A stretch of 36,784 nt of DNA from Lachnospiraceae bacterium UBA938 (GTDB lineage: Bacteria; Bacillota; Clostridia; Lachnospirales; Lachnospiraceae). Under the pieces are notes generated by a model. It was not told the origin of the DNA and did no database searches. It was given only the letters and a program-made list of their open reading frames with translations. The position numbers were made by a program, and so were the translations under genes. Of the stretch, positions 7,952-14,577 are shown one piece after another (position 1 is the stretch's first letter; every line of letters starts with the position of its first letter). The stretch lies in assembly GCA_002293475.1 (NCBI GenBank), contig DBDG01000078.1, forward strand, positions 18,558-55,341, given 5' to 3'.

Positions 7952-9238
7952 CTATTTTTCCTTAGCATTCTCAATTACAAAATCTACCGCTTTCTTAATG
8001 GCGACATCTTCCATGACCTGCTTTTTCCCCTGCTCGCCTAGCATTTCCTTTACTTTATCCGCCTCCATGCGATAGGCTTCGGCCATCTTAGCAATCTCTT
8101 CCTCATATTCTTCCTCATTAGCCGTAATCTTCTCGGCGGTAACGACTGCCTCCAGCACCAGCCGGGAGCGGATCCTCTTATCGGCCTGCGGTCTGACCTG
8201 CTCGATCAGCTGCTCATAACTGCCACCGGTAAACTGATAGTACTGCTCCAAGTTAAGGCCCTGCATCTGGATCCTCTGCGCGAACTCCTCTACCATCTGA
8301 CGCTGCTGGGTCTCTGTCATGGCATCGGGGATATCCATCTCGGAATCGGCAATAATAGCATCAATAACCGCCTCCTCCTTTGCTTCTTTGTTGGATTTTT
8401 CTCTTTCTTTGGTAAGTTTATCCAATACATCCGCTTTATATTCGGCAAGAGTATCAAACTCGGAAACTTCTCCGGCAAACTCGTCGTCCAGCTCCGGCAG
8501 TGCCTTTTCCTTGATTTCTTTGACCGTGCAACGGAACACCGCCGCCTTTCCGGCCAGTTCCTCCGCCTGATACTGTTCAGGAAAAGTCACGTTCACTTCG
8601 GTTTCCTCACCGATCTTAGCTCCGATAAGCTGCTCTTCAAAACCTGGAATAAAGGTTCCCGAACCTATGGTCAGCGCATAATCTTCACCTTTGCCGCCTT
8701 CAAAAGCCACGTCGTCCACAAAGCCCTCAAAGTCGATCACCGTCATGTCGCCGTCTTTGACCGGCCGGTCTTCCACCGCGATATTTCTGGCGTTGGCTTC
8801 TCTTTCCTTATTAATGGCCTCTGTCACTTCCTCTTCGGTAACGGTATTTTCTATTTTAGCAATTTTAACGCCCTTGTATTTACCCAGCTTCACTGCCGGC
8901 TTCAGGGCCACGACTGCCGTAAAGACAAACGGCTCACCGGCCTCAATACGGCTGACTTCAATCTTTGGCGATGAAACGATCTCTTCCGTACAATCCTCCA
9001 GAGCCTCCTCGTAAGCTTGGGGAATCAGATCATTGGCCGCCTCTTCATAAAAGATTTCCTTACCGTACATTTTCTCTATCATCGGGCGGGGAACCTTGCC
9101 CTTGCGAAAACCGGGCATGCTGATCTGTCCCTTCTGTTTCTGGTAAGCCTTCTCAATCGCTTTGTCCAGCTCTTTTGCGGGAACTTCAATGGTCAGCTTC
9201 GCCATGTTTTTTTCCAGTTTTTCAACCTGTAAACTCAT
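7952..9238 (-). CDS. tig: Trigger factor (ribosome-associated peptidyl-prolyl isomerase)
   Basis: A 428-residue chaperone that meets nascent chains at the ribosome exit tunnel. The ribosome-binding signature GFRKGKVPR lies near residues 43-51. The FKBP-like isomerase domain follows (GDMTVIDFEGFVDD, then FIPGFEEQLIGAKIGEE), and after that a long helical C-terminal domain rich in Glu and Lys. AAGGAGG lies eight bases before the ATG. The gene heads the tig-clpP-clpX-lon block and has a promoter candidate 104 bp upstream, so the protein quality-control genes probably share transcription from here. Confidence 0.97.
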   Translation of the reverse strand: MSLQVEKLEKNMAKLTIEVPAKELDKAIEKAYQKQKGQISMPGFRKGKVPRPMIEKMYGKEIFYEEAANDLIPQAYEEALEDCTEEIVSSPKIEVSRIEAGEPFVFTAVVALKPAVKLGKYKGVKIAKIENTVTEEEVTEAINKEREANARNIAVEDRPVKDGDMTVIDFEGFVDDVAFEGGKGEDYALTIGSGTFIPGFEEQLIGAKIGEETEVNVTFPEQYQAEELAGKAAVFRCTVKEIKEKALPELDDEFAGEVSEFDTLAEYKADVLDKLTKEREKSNKEAKEEAVIDAIIADSEMDIPDAMTETQQRQMVEEFAQRIQMQGLNLEQYYQFTGGSYEQLIEQVRPQADKRIRSRLVLEAVVTAEKITANEEEYEEEIAKMAEAYRMEADKVKEMLGEQGKKQVMEDVAIKKAVDFVIENAKEK

Positions 9239-9465
9239 CCTTATATCCTCCTTGTGCTATGTCTGGCCGCCTGAACATACGCATGTATCCGGCGTGTCTT
9301 TGTGTCCGCCCATTCAGCATCCAGACCCCAGCCATTTTACGATTATAGCATATCATAGCACAAAATACCAGTATTTTTTGGAGTAACCGCAACCAAACTT
9401 TACTTATTATTATTCCCGACAACCGAAATGGTTACGAACTGCGGACGGCACTTTCCTATAGAATA
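9239..9465. other. tig leader region
   Basis: No gene was found between tig and the terminator at 9466. The region holds the tig ribosome binding site, an untranslated leader of roughly 95 nt and the promoter candidate described separately. Open frames here have no ribosome binding sites and no recognisable protein sequence. Confidence 0.5.
9342..9350 (-). promoter_or_regulatory. Extended -10 promoter for tig
   Basis: On the minus strand TGCTATAAT gives a perfect -10 hexamer with the TGn extension. No good -35 is present at 16-18 bp upstream, as expected for an extended -10 promoter. Transcription would start near 9335, about 97 nt before the tig ATG. Confidence 0.55.
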
Positions 9466-9497
9466 AAACACCCCGTCTGCTTGCAGGCGGGGTGTTT
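9466..9497. terminator. Strong intrinsic terminator between the spore protein gene and tig
   Basis: A 15-bp stem: AAACACCCCGTCTGC pairs with GCAGGCGGGGTGTTT, with one G-T wobble and a two-base gap. On the minus strand the stem is followed by TTTTATTC, so it would end transcripts coming from the spore protein gene before the tig promoter. The opposite strand has only TTTC. Confidence 0.75.
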
Positions 9498-9658
9498 CAC
9501 TACTGATTATTGATCATTCTCTCATTGCTACTATTGTCGCATTGCGCAATTCCTGCTGAACCGTTCTTGCAAACTGTCCATTTAAGCTGCTTATCGCTGC
9601 TTTGCTCGATTGCTCATTGTCTGCTCCATCTGTGGCAATTACTTATTACTTCATCTTG
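9498..9658. other. Region downstream of the spore protein gene
   Basis: No convincing gene was seen in these 160 bp. It is the untranslated 3' region between the spore protein stop codon and the terminator at 9466-9497. Confidence 0.4.
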
Positions 9659-9859
9659 TTATTTCATAGATTCTTCTTGCTTCTTGATCATTCTTCGAAC
9701 CATCTCTCCACCGATAGAACCGGCTTCCTTAGATGTTAAATCGCCATTGTATCCGGCTTTCAGGTTAACACCAAGTTCCGAAGCAACTTCTGTTTTAAAA
9801 CGATTCATAGCATCCTTGGCTTCAGGAACTACTGAACTGTTAGACTTGCTGCTTGCCAT
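9659..9859 (-). CDS. Small acid-soluble spore protein, alpha/beta type
   Basis: A 66-residue DNA-binding protein that coats spore chromosomes in the forespore and protects DNA from UV and heat. Both family signatures are visible: the N-terminal AKDAMNRFKTEVASELGV, which carries the germination-protease cleavage site around T-E-V-A, and the C-terminal GYNGDLTSKEAGSIGG followed by MVRRMIKKQEE. The frame opens upstream to 9910, but GGAGG eight bases before the ATG at 9857-9859 and the normal family length fix the start. This gene is direct evidence that the organism belongs to a sporulating lineage. Forespore sigma-G control is expected; I could not place that promoter. Confidence 0.95.
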   Translation of the reverse strand: MASSKSNSSVVPEAKDAMNRFKTEVASELGVNLKAGYNGDLTSKEAGSIGGEMVRRMIKKQEESMK

Positions 9860-9918
9860 TTCATTCACCTCCGTTATTATTTTGGATTGCTTGAGTATAT
9901 CTGCAATCATCTATCCTT

Positions 9919-10017
9919 CAAGATAAGCTTTGTCCGAATCGCTTATCTTGAATTAGATGCCGTCTATGTAGACCGGTTATCTTGCTCAATCAAAACGTTC
10001 TTTCATCACTTATCTTG
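9919..10017. repeat. Repeated TTATCTTG motif upstream of the spore protein gene
   Basis: TTATCTTG occurs at 9943-9950, 9977-9984 and 10010-10017, spaced 34 and 33 bp. A fourth, inverted copy at 9919-9926 forms a perfect 10-bp inverted repeat (CAAGATAAGC/GCTTATCTTG) with the first. The cluster fills the space between the CBS gene stop and the spore protein gene. Function unknown. Confidence 0.5.
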
Positions 10018-10062
10018 TTCATAGTATAAACGGTGGCAAAATAATTATGATGGTAAGTTTTA

Positions 10063-10482
10063 CTATTTGGCCTTAGCCTGTTTTTTACCTTCTGCCAAAT
10101 ATTGGATAATATCTTTTCTGGTCACTAGGCCGATAAAGCGTTTACCTCCATCGATCACGGGCACAAAGTTCTGGTTCATTGCCAGGTTGATCAGGTCTTC
10201 CATCTTGGCATCCGCATCAGTAGGCTGATTGTCGTATTTGCGGGTTATATCCATGACGGAAATGGATTCCGTGTCTTTCAAGGAAGGCAGATCCCTTTTC
10301 TTAATCTCCCAGAGCAGGTCACCCTCTGTCAAGGTTCCGATGTACTTGCCGGTCTTCTTACCGATAATGGGTATGGCCGTAAACTTGCGGCTCTCCATTT
10401 TTTCGAGAGCCTGTCGCAGGGAATCGGTATCGTAAAGATAAGCGACTTCCTTTTTAGGCGTAAGAAAAAATAAAATATTCAT
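10063..10482 (-). CDS. CBS-domain pair protein
   Basis: About 139 residues forming two CBS repeats and nothing else, a Bateman module that usually binds adenosine nucleotides. Repeat 1 spans roughly residues 14-60 (YDTDSLRQALEKME, then FTAIPIIGKKTGKYIGTLTEGDL). Repeat 2 spans about 75-130 (ISVMDITRKY, then NFVPVIDGGKRFIGLVTRKDII). The start at 10480-10482 is favoured because GGAGG lies six bases upstream; the ATG two codons earlier abuts the GGAGG. It is separated by 47 bp from the DJ-1 gene upstream on the same strand. Partner unknown. Confidence 0.85.
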   Translation of the reverse strand: MNILFFLTPKKEVAYLYDTDSLRQALEKMESRKFTAIPIIGKKTGKYIGTLTEGDLLWEIKKRDLPSLKDTESISVMDITRKYDNQPTDADAKMEDLINLAMNQNFVPVIDGGKRFIGLVTRKDIIQYLAEGKKQAKAK

Positions 10483-10529
10483 CCTCATCCTCCGTTATCT
10501 TGTTCCAAAAGCTGCGCCGGAGCACAGGA

Positions 10530-11090
10530 TCATATGCTATGACGGCGGGTATAAATGATCTCTGCCGCTAGGTCGTCGGCAGCCTGCCGTCCCTTAAAAT
10601 ATTCTATGATCAACAGGGCAAAAGGTATGGCGCAGCCCGCCCCCCGGCCGGTTATGATATTGCCGTCCTGCACCGCCTCATCACGGACCACCTCGGCACC
10701 CTCCAGGCTTTCTTCCCGGGACGGATAAGAACATGCCTTTCTGCCTTTCAGCATGCCTCTATGGCCAAGTATGCCCGGTGCGGCGCATATGGCAGCAATG
10801 GGCTTGTCTTTTTTATAAAAAAGATCCAATTGTTCCATTAGCTCTTCACATGCTTCCAGATTATCCGTTCCTGGCCCGCCGCCGGGAAGGATGATAATAT
10901 CAAGTTCCGCAAAGTCTGTTTCGGACAGCACCTTATCTGTGGTGACGCGGATTCCGTGGGCACCTTCCACTTCTTCTGACGCTATTGAGATCATATCTGT
11001 TTCAATCCCCGCTCTTCGCAGCAGATCGACTACCGCAAGCGCTTCGATTTCTTCGAAGCCTTCGGCAAAAAAAATACCTGCTTTTTTCAT
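10530..11090 (-). CDS. DJ-1/PfpI family protein
   Basis: A 186-residue protein of the DJ-1/ThiJ/YajL branch. The nucleophile elbow cysteine lies in AAICAAPGILG (about residue 99), with the conserved glutamate in FAEGFEEIEA near the N-terminus and the GGGPGTDNL loop near residue 70. Members act as stress-related chaperones, glyoxalases or deglycases; which activity applies cannot be told here. AAAGG precedes the ATG by seven bases. A minus-strand TATAAT box at 11124-11129 could be its -10, but the -35 is poor. Confidence 0.9.
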   Translation of the reverse strand: MKKAGIFFAEGFEEIEALAVVDLLRRAGIETDMISIASEEVEGAHGIRVTTDKVLSETDFAELDIIILPGGGPGTDNLEACEELMEQLDLFYKKDKPIAAICAAPGILGHRGMLKGRKACSYPSREESLEGAEVVRDEAVQDGNIITGRGAGCAIPFALLIIEYFKGRQAADDLAAEIIYTRRHSI

Positions 11091-11543
11091 TTTTACGCCT
11101 TTCTTATTATTTCCGGTTTTTTCATTATAAATGCAAGTAATGACGTATGGATATTGATTAAGTTACTATATTATTTTAACATATCTCACTGTATTTGGGT
11201 AGCTTATCTATACATATATTTGACGCTTGCATCTCGCCGGGTTACTGTTCAGACCCTAGCCGAAATTGTTCTCAAATGGCATCCCCCAGTAACATTTATG
11301 CACACAAATCGCTAAAAACGTGCGATTTGGCGCTTGCATAACTCGGGATTTTGTAAAAAAACATCGCCGTATAAACGGCAACACTAGTAATACTAGATAA
11401 TTATTCTCTTCAACCTTATAATATATTACCAATATACAAGCCAAATTAGAAGTGTTATAATGAAAAGCAACAAATGCGCTTATAAACAGCATAATAAGGC
11501 TCTCGAAGATCAATGAATAACCATACAAAAGGATTCACTGCCG
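11091..11543. other. AT-rich divergent intergenic region with small inverted repeats
   Basis: No gene is supported in these 453 bp between the divergent DJ-1 and BtrH-like genes. Visible elements are hairpin GCCGT/ACGGC near 11368, hairpin AAATCG/CGATTT near 11300, the imperfect direct repeat CGCTTGCAT (near 11222 and 11332), and GTTACTG with CAGTAAC near 11240 and 11288. An open frame on the minus strand (11256-11528) has no ribosome binding site and unremarkable sequence. Confidence 0.4.
11433..11461 (+). promoter_or_regulatory. Promoter candidate for the BtrH-like gene
   Basis: A perfect -10 TATAAT (11456-11461) lies 17 bp after a moderate -35, TATACA (11433-11438). Transcription would start near 11468, about 75 nt before the ATG. 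Confidence 0.5.
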
Positions 11544-12617
11544 ATGAAAAAAATATTATATATGCAATATCCGCCTATTACTTCATATCCGACCCATGCT
11601 AATCTTCTTGCCTGTTTGTCACAGTATGAGGATTACTTGGAATGGTTTTTTGAAAATTACATGAATATATATACCAATACTCACCCTGATTATATCGATG
11701 GAAGTTATGTGGATTTTTTTGCACCTATTCCATGGAGATCCAATCCCCACCTGCATTCTCAACGTCTTTCCCGGGAACTGTTCGATGTGATGAAAACAGG
11801 TCTTGTTGATTTTTTCATAAATGCCATCGATCAGGGCAACTATATTTTCTTATACCTGAACCGCTTTTACTTATCAGCTTCTTATACTTATCAAAAAAAC
11901 AACGATGTACATGATGTATTTATATATGGATATGACAAGGACAGTAAATTATTCAATATTGCCGATTTCTTTGCCTATAGCAAATATACTTTAGCAACAG
12001 CATCGTTCGATGAAATAACATCGGCTTATAAAGGGTATAACGACGACTGGAAGGAGAGCGAATTTGATCTCCGTAATGTCGATGGTATTGTTTTAATTAA
12101 ACCGCTTCTCTCTGCCGCATACTCATATAAGGTCACTAATACCCTACAGGGGTTAAAAGATTATCTGGGCGGCACAACAACTTCCGGCTGCTATTCCTTC
12201 GGATACCGGATTGATTGTGAATATGATGAATTTCATAGTTTAAAGAATAGTTTCGGAGTGAATATATATCATTATCTGGAGAAATATTTAATCTCATTAG
12301 GCACTTGTGATCAATATATTGATTACAGAGGCTTCTACGTAATATATGAACACAAGAAATTGCTGAAGCTATATCTTGAATATCTAGAAAGTAAATGGCT
12401 ATTGGACGTCAGTGAATTAAAGAATCTGCTTAAACCGGTTTTAACAGGTACGCAGGCCTTATATCTCTACTTCATGAAAAAGACGCTGTCTAATGACCAG
12501 AACTATGCCGACGCCATTCAGAAGGTCAACGCCATCCAGCAAGATGATATTAAGTTTATCAGCGGACTGATTGATTTTTTAGAAAAGAATGAAAAACACT
12601 TTAAGCGTCAGGTATAA
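11544..12617 (+). CDS. BtrH N-terminal-like protein of unknown function
   Basis: A 357-residue protein resembling proteins with the BtrH N-terminal domain. The telling pattern is at about residues 99-145: IFLYLNRFYLSAS, then DVHDVFIYGYDKDSKLFNIADF, a papain-like fold in which BtrH transfers an acyl group from a carrier protein during butirosin synthesis. Related standalone proteins occur near nonribosomal peptide and lanthipeptide clusters. I do not see a clear catalytic cysteine near the N-terminus, so the enzymatic role is uncertain. The gene is markedly richer in A+T and Tyr/Phe/Asn codons than the flanking genes, which suggests acquisition by transfer. AAAGGA lies about 12 bases before the ATG. 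A CYTH gene follows after 19 bp. Confidence 0.65.
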   Translation: MKKILYMQYPPITSYPTHANLLACLSQYEDYLEWFFENYMNIYTNTHPDYIDGSYVDFFAPIPWRSNPHLHSQRLSRELFDVMKTGLVDFFINAIDQGNYIFLYLNRFYLSASYTYQKNNDVHDVFIYGYDKDSKLFNIADFFAYSKYTLATASFDEITSAYKGYNDDWKESEFDLRNVDGIVLIKPLLSAAYSYKVTNTLQGLKDYLGGTTTSGCYSFGYRIDCEYDEFHSLKNSFGVNIYHYLEKYLISLGTCDQYIDYRGFYVIYEHKKLLKLYLEYLESKWLLDVSELKNLLKPVLTGTQALYLYFMKKTLSNDQNYADAIQKVNAIQQDDIKFISGLIDFLEKNEKHFKRQV

Positions 12618-12636
12618 CTAGGAGAAAAGCGTTAGC

Positions 12637-13110
12637 ATGGAAATAGAAAAAAAGTTCACCGTCAAAAAACTCCCCTTCTCTTTAGCTTCCTATCAATACC
12701 GGCTGATTGAGCAAGCTTACTTAAATACCGAACCGGTCATCCGGATCCGCAAGGAAGACGACCTTTATTATCTTACTTATAAAGGCGCCGGATTGCTGGC
12801 ACGGGAAGAATACAACCTGCCCCTCAACGAAGAAGCCTATTATCATCTTCTTAAGAAAGCGGACGGGAATGTCATATCAAAAAAAAGATATCTGATTCCA
12901 TATACCATTAACTCAGCGGCTGTCAGCCAAGCCTGCCTGCTAATTGAACTGGATATCTTCGCGCCGCCCTTTGCCCCCCTCATCATTGCGGAAGTGGAAT
13001 TCCCCGACCTGGAAGCAGCCGAAGCTTTTCATCCTCCCGATTGGTTTCTCGAAGACGTGACGATGGATAGACGCTATCACAATTCCAATCTTAGCAGGCA
13101 GACGTTTTAG
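12637..13110 (+). CDS. CYTH-domain protein (triphosphatase-like)
   Basis: 157 residues covering a single CYTH domain. The N-terminal signature is MEIEKKF, the ExExK metal and triphosphate motif. Other charged strands are PVIRIRKEDDLYYLTYKG (about residues 33-50) and LIELDIF, then IAEVEFPDLEAAEAF near residues 116-131. The acidic and basic residues typical of the triphosphate tunnel are present. Family members hydrolyse inorganic triphosphate or thiamine triphosphate, or make cAMP. At this length and without a CHAD domain, a small triphosphatase is likeliest. It lies 19 bp after the BtrH-like gene and converges on rubrerythrin. Confidence 0.85.
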   Translation: MEIEKKFTVKKLPFSLASYQYRLIEQAYLNTEPVIRIRKEDDLYYLTYKGAGLLAREEYNLPLNEEAYYHLLKKADGNVISKKRYLIPYTINSAAVSQACLLIELDIFAPPFAPLIIAEVEFPDLEAAEAFHPPDWFLEDVTMDRRYHNSNLSRQTF

Positions 13111-13191
13111 CTGATGCGTCAACGGCTTTGTACTGTCATGGGATCTGCTCTCTGCTCCAGAAAGTCATATCAGAGCAGTTCTCAGACATTC

Positions 13192-13725
13192 TTAATAATT
13201 ATCTGCCTTCACAGCGAAATAAGCCTGCGGATGCGCACAGACCGGGCACAGTTCCGGGGCTTTCTGGCCGACATGGATATGCCCGCAGTTCAGGCACTGC
13301 CAGATTACGCCGCCGTCTTTGGAAAATACCACATCACCCTTCACGTTTTCAAGCAGCTTACGGTACCTTTCTTCATGTTCCTTTTCAATAGCCGCAACAC
13401 CCTCAAAAAGCCGGGCGATTTCCGTAAAGCCTTCTTCGTTCGCCACTTTTGCAAAGCCGGCATACATGTCCGTCCATTCCTCGTTCTCTCCCGAAGCGGC
13501 CCGTTCGAGATTCTCTGCCGTGGAGCCGACGCCTTCTAGCAGCTTATACCACATCTTGGCATGCTCCTTCTCATTATCCGCCGTCTCCTCAAAGATGCTG
13601 GCTATCTGCACATATCCGTCCTTTTTGGCCTTTGACGCATAATAGCTGTACTTATTTCTTGCCATTGACTCTCCGGCAAATGCGGTCTTTAAATTTGCTT
13701 CTGTTTTACTACCTTTTAAATCCAT
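13192..13725 (-). CDS. rbr: Rubrerythrin
   Basis: A 177-residue peroxidase of anaerobes that reduces hydrogen peroxide with electrons from rubredoxin. The N-terminal four-helix ferritin-like domain supplies the di-iron ligands (glutamates in AFAGESMARN, FEETADNEKEHA, ANEEGFTEIA and AAIEKEHEER). A C-terminal rubredoxin domain has CLNCGH and CPVC binding a single iron. GGAGG lies seven bases before the ATG. It follows the flavin reductase-rubredoxin fusion by 31 bp on the same strand, so the two form an electron-transfer and detoxification operon. Confidence 0.96.
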   Translation of the reverse strand: MDLKGSKTEANLKTAFAGESMARNKYSYYASKAKKDGYVQIASIFEETADNEKEHAKMWYKLLEGVGSTAENLERAASGENEEWTDMYAGFAKVANEEGFTEIARLFEGVAAIEKEHEERYRKLLENVKGDVVFSKDGGVIWQCLNCGHIHVGQKAPELCPVCAHPQAYFAVKADNY

Positions 13726-13756
13726 TTCACAACCTCCGTCTGTTTATAGTTATTTT

Positions 13757-14485
13757 CTATGCTTCTTTGAATCTGTCGGCACCTACGCCGCAGACCGGGC
13801 AGGTATAGCTATCTGGCAGGACGCCGCCTTCGTAAGTATAGCCGCAGACCTGGCAGACATATTTCTTCATCTCCGGGGCAGACACTGCGGCGGCGGATGG
13901 CTTAGTATCGGCAGGTATGGCTTCGGCAGGTACGGCTTCGGCAGGTACGGCTTCGGCAGGTACGGCTTGATCAGCTACCACGGCATCATCGGGTAGATAA
14001 GTAGGCGCCGCCTTGGGACTTCTGCCCTTGATGACTTTATGGTAGTAGGCATAAGTCATGGCATCTTTGCCGGTCAGAATCCCGGCATCTTTTACTTCTC
14101 CCAAGAAGACCGTATGGGTAGCTGTTTCCATCTTGTCGATCACTTCACAGACAATATAGCCACAGGCATCGGCTATCACCGGCATCCCTTCGCAGAGCCG
14201 GTATTCCGCTTTATCAAATTTGTTGACGTCCCTTCCTGACTGAAAGCCAAAATTGCCGATTATGGAAGGGTCAGACTGTTCTGACAAGATAGAGATAGCG
14301 AATCTGCCGTCTTCGGCAATACACTGATTCGTATAATTATCATGATTGATACTGACAGCCAAGGTTGCCGGCGACGAAGTGACCTGCATAGCACTGTTCG
14401 CCGTACAGCCGGTAGGCCGTTCCTTATCCCATGCACTAACGACATACACGCCATAGGACAAGTGTCTGAATGTGTTTGAATCCAT
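13757..14485 (-). CDS. Flavin reductase-rubredoxin fusion (high-molecular-weight rubredoxin)
   Basis: 242 residues from the chosen start. The N-terminal flavin reductase-like domain (about residues 1-150; SYGVYVVSA, then RPTGCTANSAMQVTSSP) binds FMN. An Ala/Pro/Glu linker with four VPAEA-type repeats follows. The C-terminal rubredoxin has CQVCGYTY and CPVCG. This is the architecture of Hrb from Moorella, which passes NADH electrons to flavodiiron proteins for oxygen or nitric oxide reduction. AAGGG lies about eight bases before the ATG at 14483-14485; the frame opens earlier, at 14539, without a good site. The gene heads an operon with rubrerythrin and has a sigma-A promoter with an adjoining palindrome. 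Confidence 0.9.
   Translation of the reverse strand: MDSNTFRHLSYGVYVVSAWDKERPTGCTANSAMQVTSSPATLAVSINHDNYTNQCIAEDGRFAISILSEQSDPSIIGNFGFQSGRDVNKFDKAEYRLCEGMPVIADACGYIVCEVIDKMETATHTVFLGEVKDAGILTGKDAMTYAYYHKVIKGRSPKAAPTYLPDDAVVADQAVPAEAVPAEAVPAEAIPADTKPSAAAVSAPEMKKYVCQVCGYTYEGGVLPDSYTCPVCGVGADRFKEA
13911..13970. repeat. Four 15-bp tandem repeats in the rubredoxin linker
   Basis: The unit GCAGGTACGGCTTCG repeats four times (13911, 13926, 13941, 13956) with single-base variation. It encodes VPAEA units on the minus strand. Because 15 is a multiple of three, copy-number changes would keep the frame and only alter linker length. Confidence 0.85.
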
Positions 14486-14523
14486 ATATTTTCCCTTACC
14501 CTTCTCCAGATGAAATAGACTGG

Positions 14524-14550
14524 ATAAAACAATAACCATTACTGTTTTAT
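14524..14550. promoter_or_regulatory. 27-bp palindrome at the start of the rubredoxin-rubrerythrin operon
   Basis: ATAAAACAATAA and TTACTGTTTTAT form a 12-bp inverted repeat with one mismatch around a 3-base centre. It overlaps the -10 edge and likely transcription start of the operon promoter, the position of a repressor operator. It does not match the PerR, Rex or Fur consensus sequences I know. Confidence 0.5.
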
Positions 14551-14577
14551 TCTATAATAATTAGCTTATTACGTCAA
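14549..14577 (-). promoter_or_regulatory. Sigma-A promoter for the rubredoxin-rubrerythrin operon
   Basis: On the minus strand, -35 TTGACG (14572-14577), a 17-bp spacer and -10 TAGAAT (14549-14554). The -35 lies inside the last codons of the GGDEF-EAL gene. Confidence 0.65.

Noticed and set aside
9222..9422. A 66-codon minus-strand frame upstream of tig
   Set aside because: It spans the tig promoter and leader and overlaps the tig start. No family resemblance or ribosome binding site was seen.
11256..11528. A 90-codon hydrophobic minus-strand frame in the BtrH upstream region
   Set aside because: It overlaps the promoter candidate for the BtrH-like gene, lacks a ribosome binding site, and its hydrophobicity is expected from AT-rich DNA.
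13145..13178. Terminator between the CYTH gene and rubrerythrin
   Set aside because: CTGCTCT/AGAGCAG is only a 7-bp stem with a 20-nt loop and no T-run on either strand.
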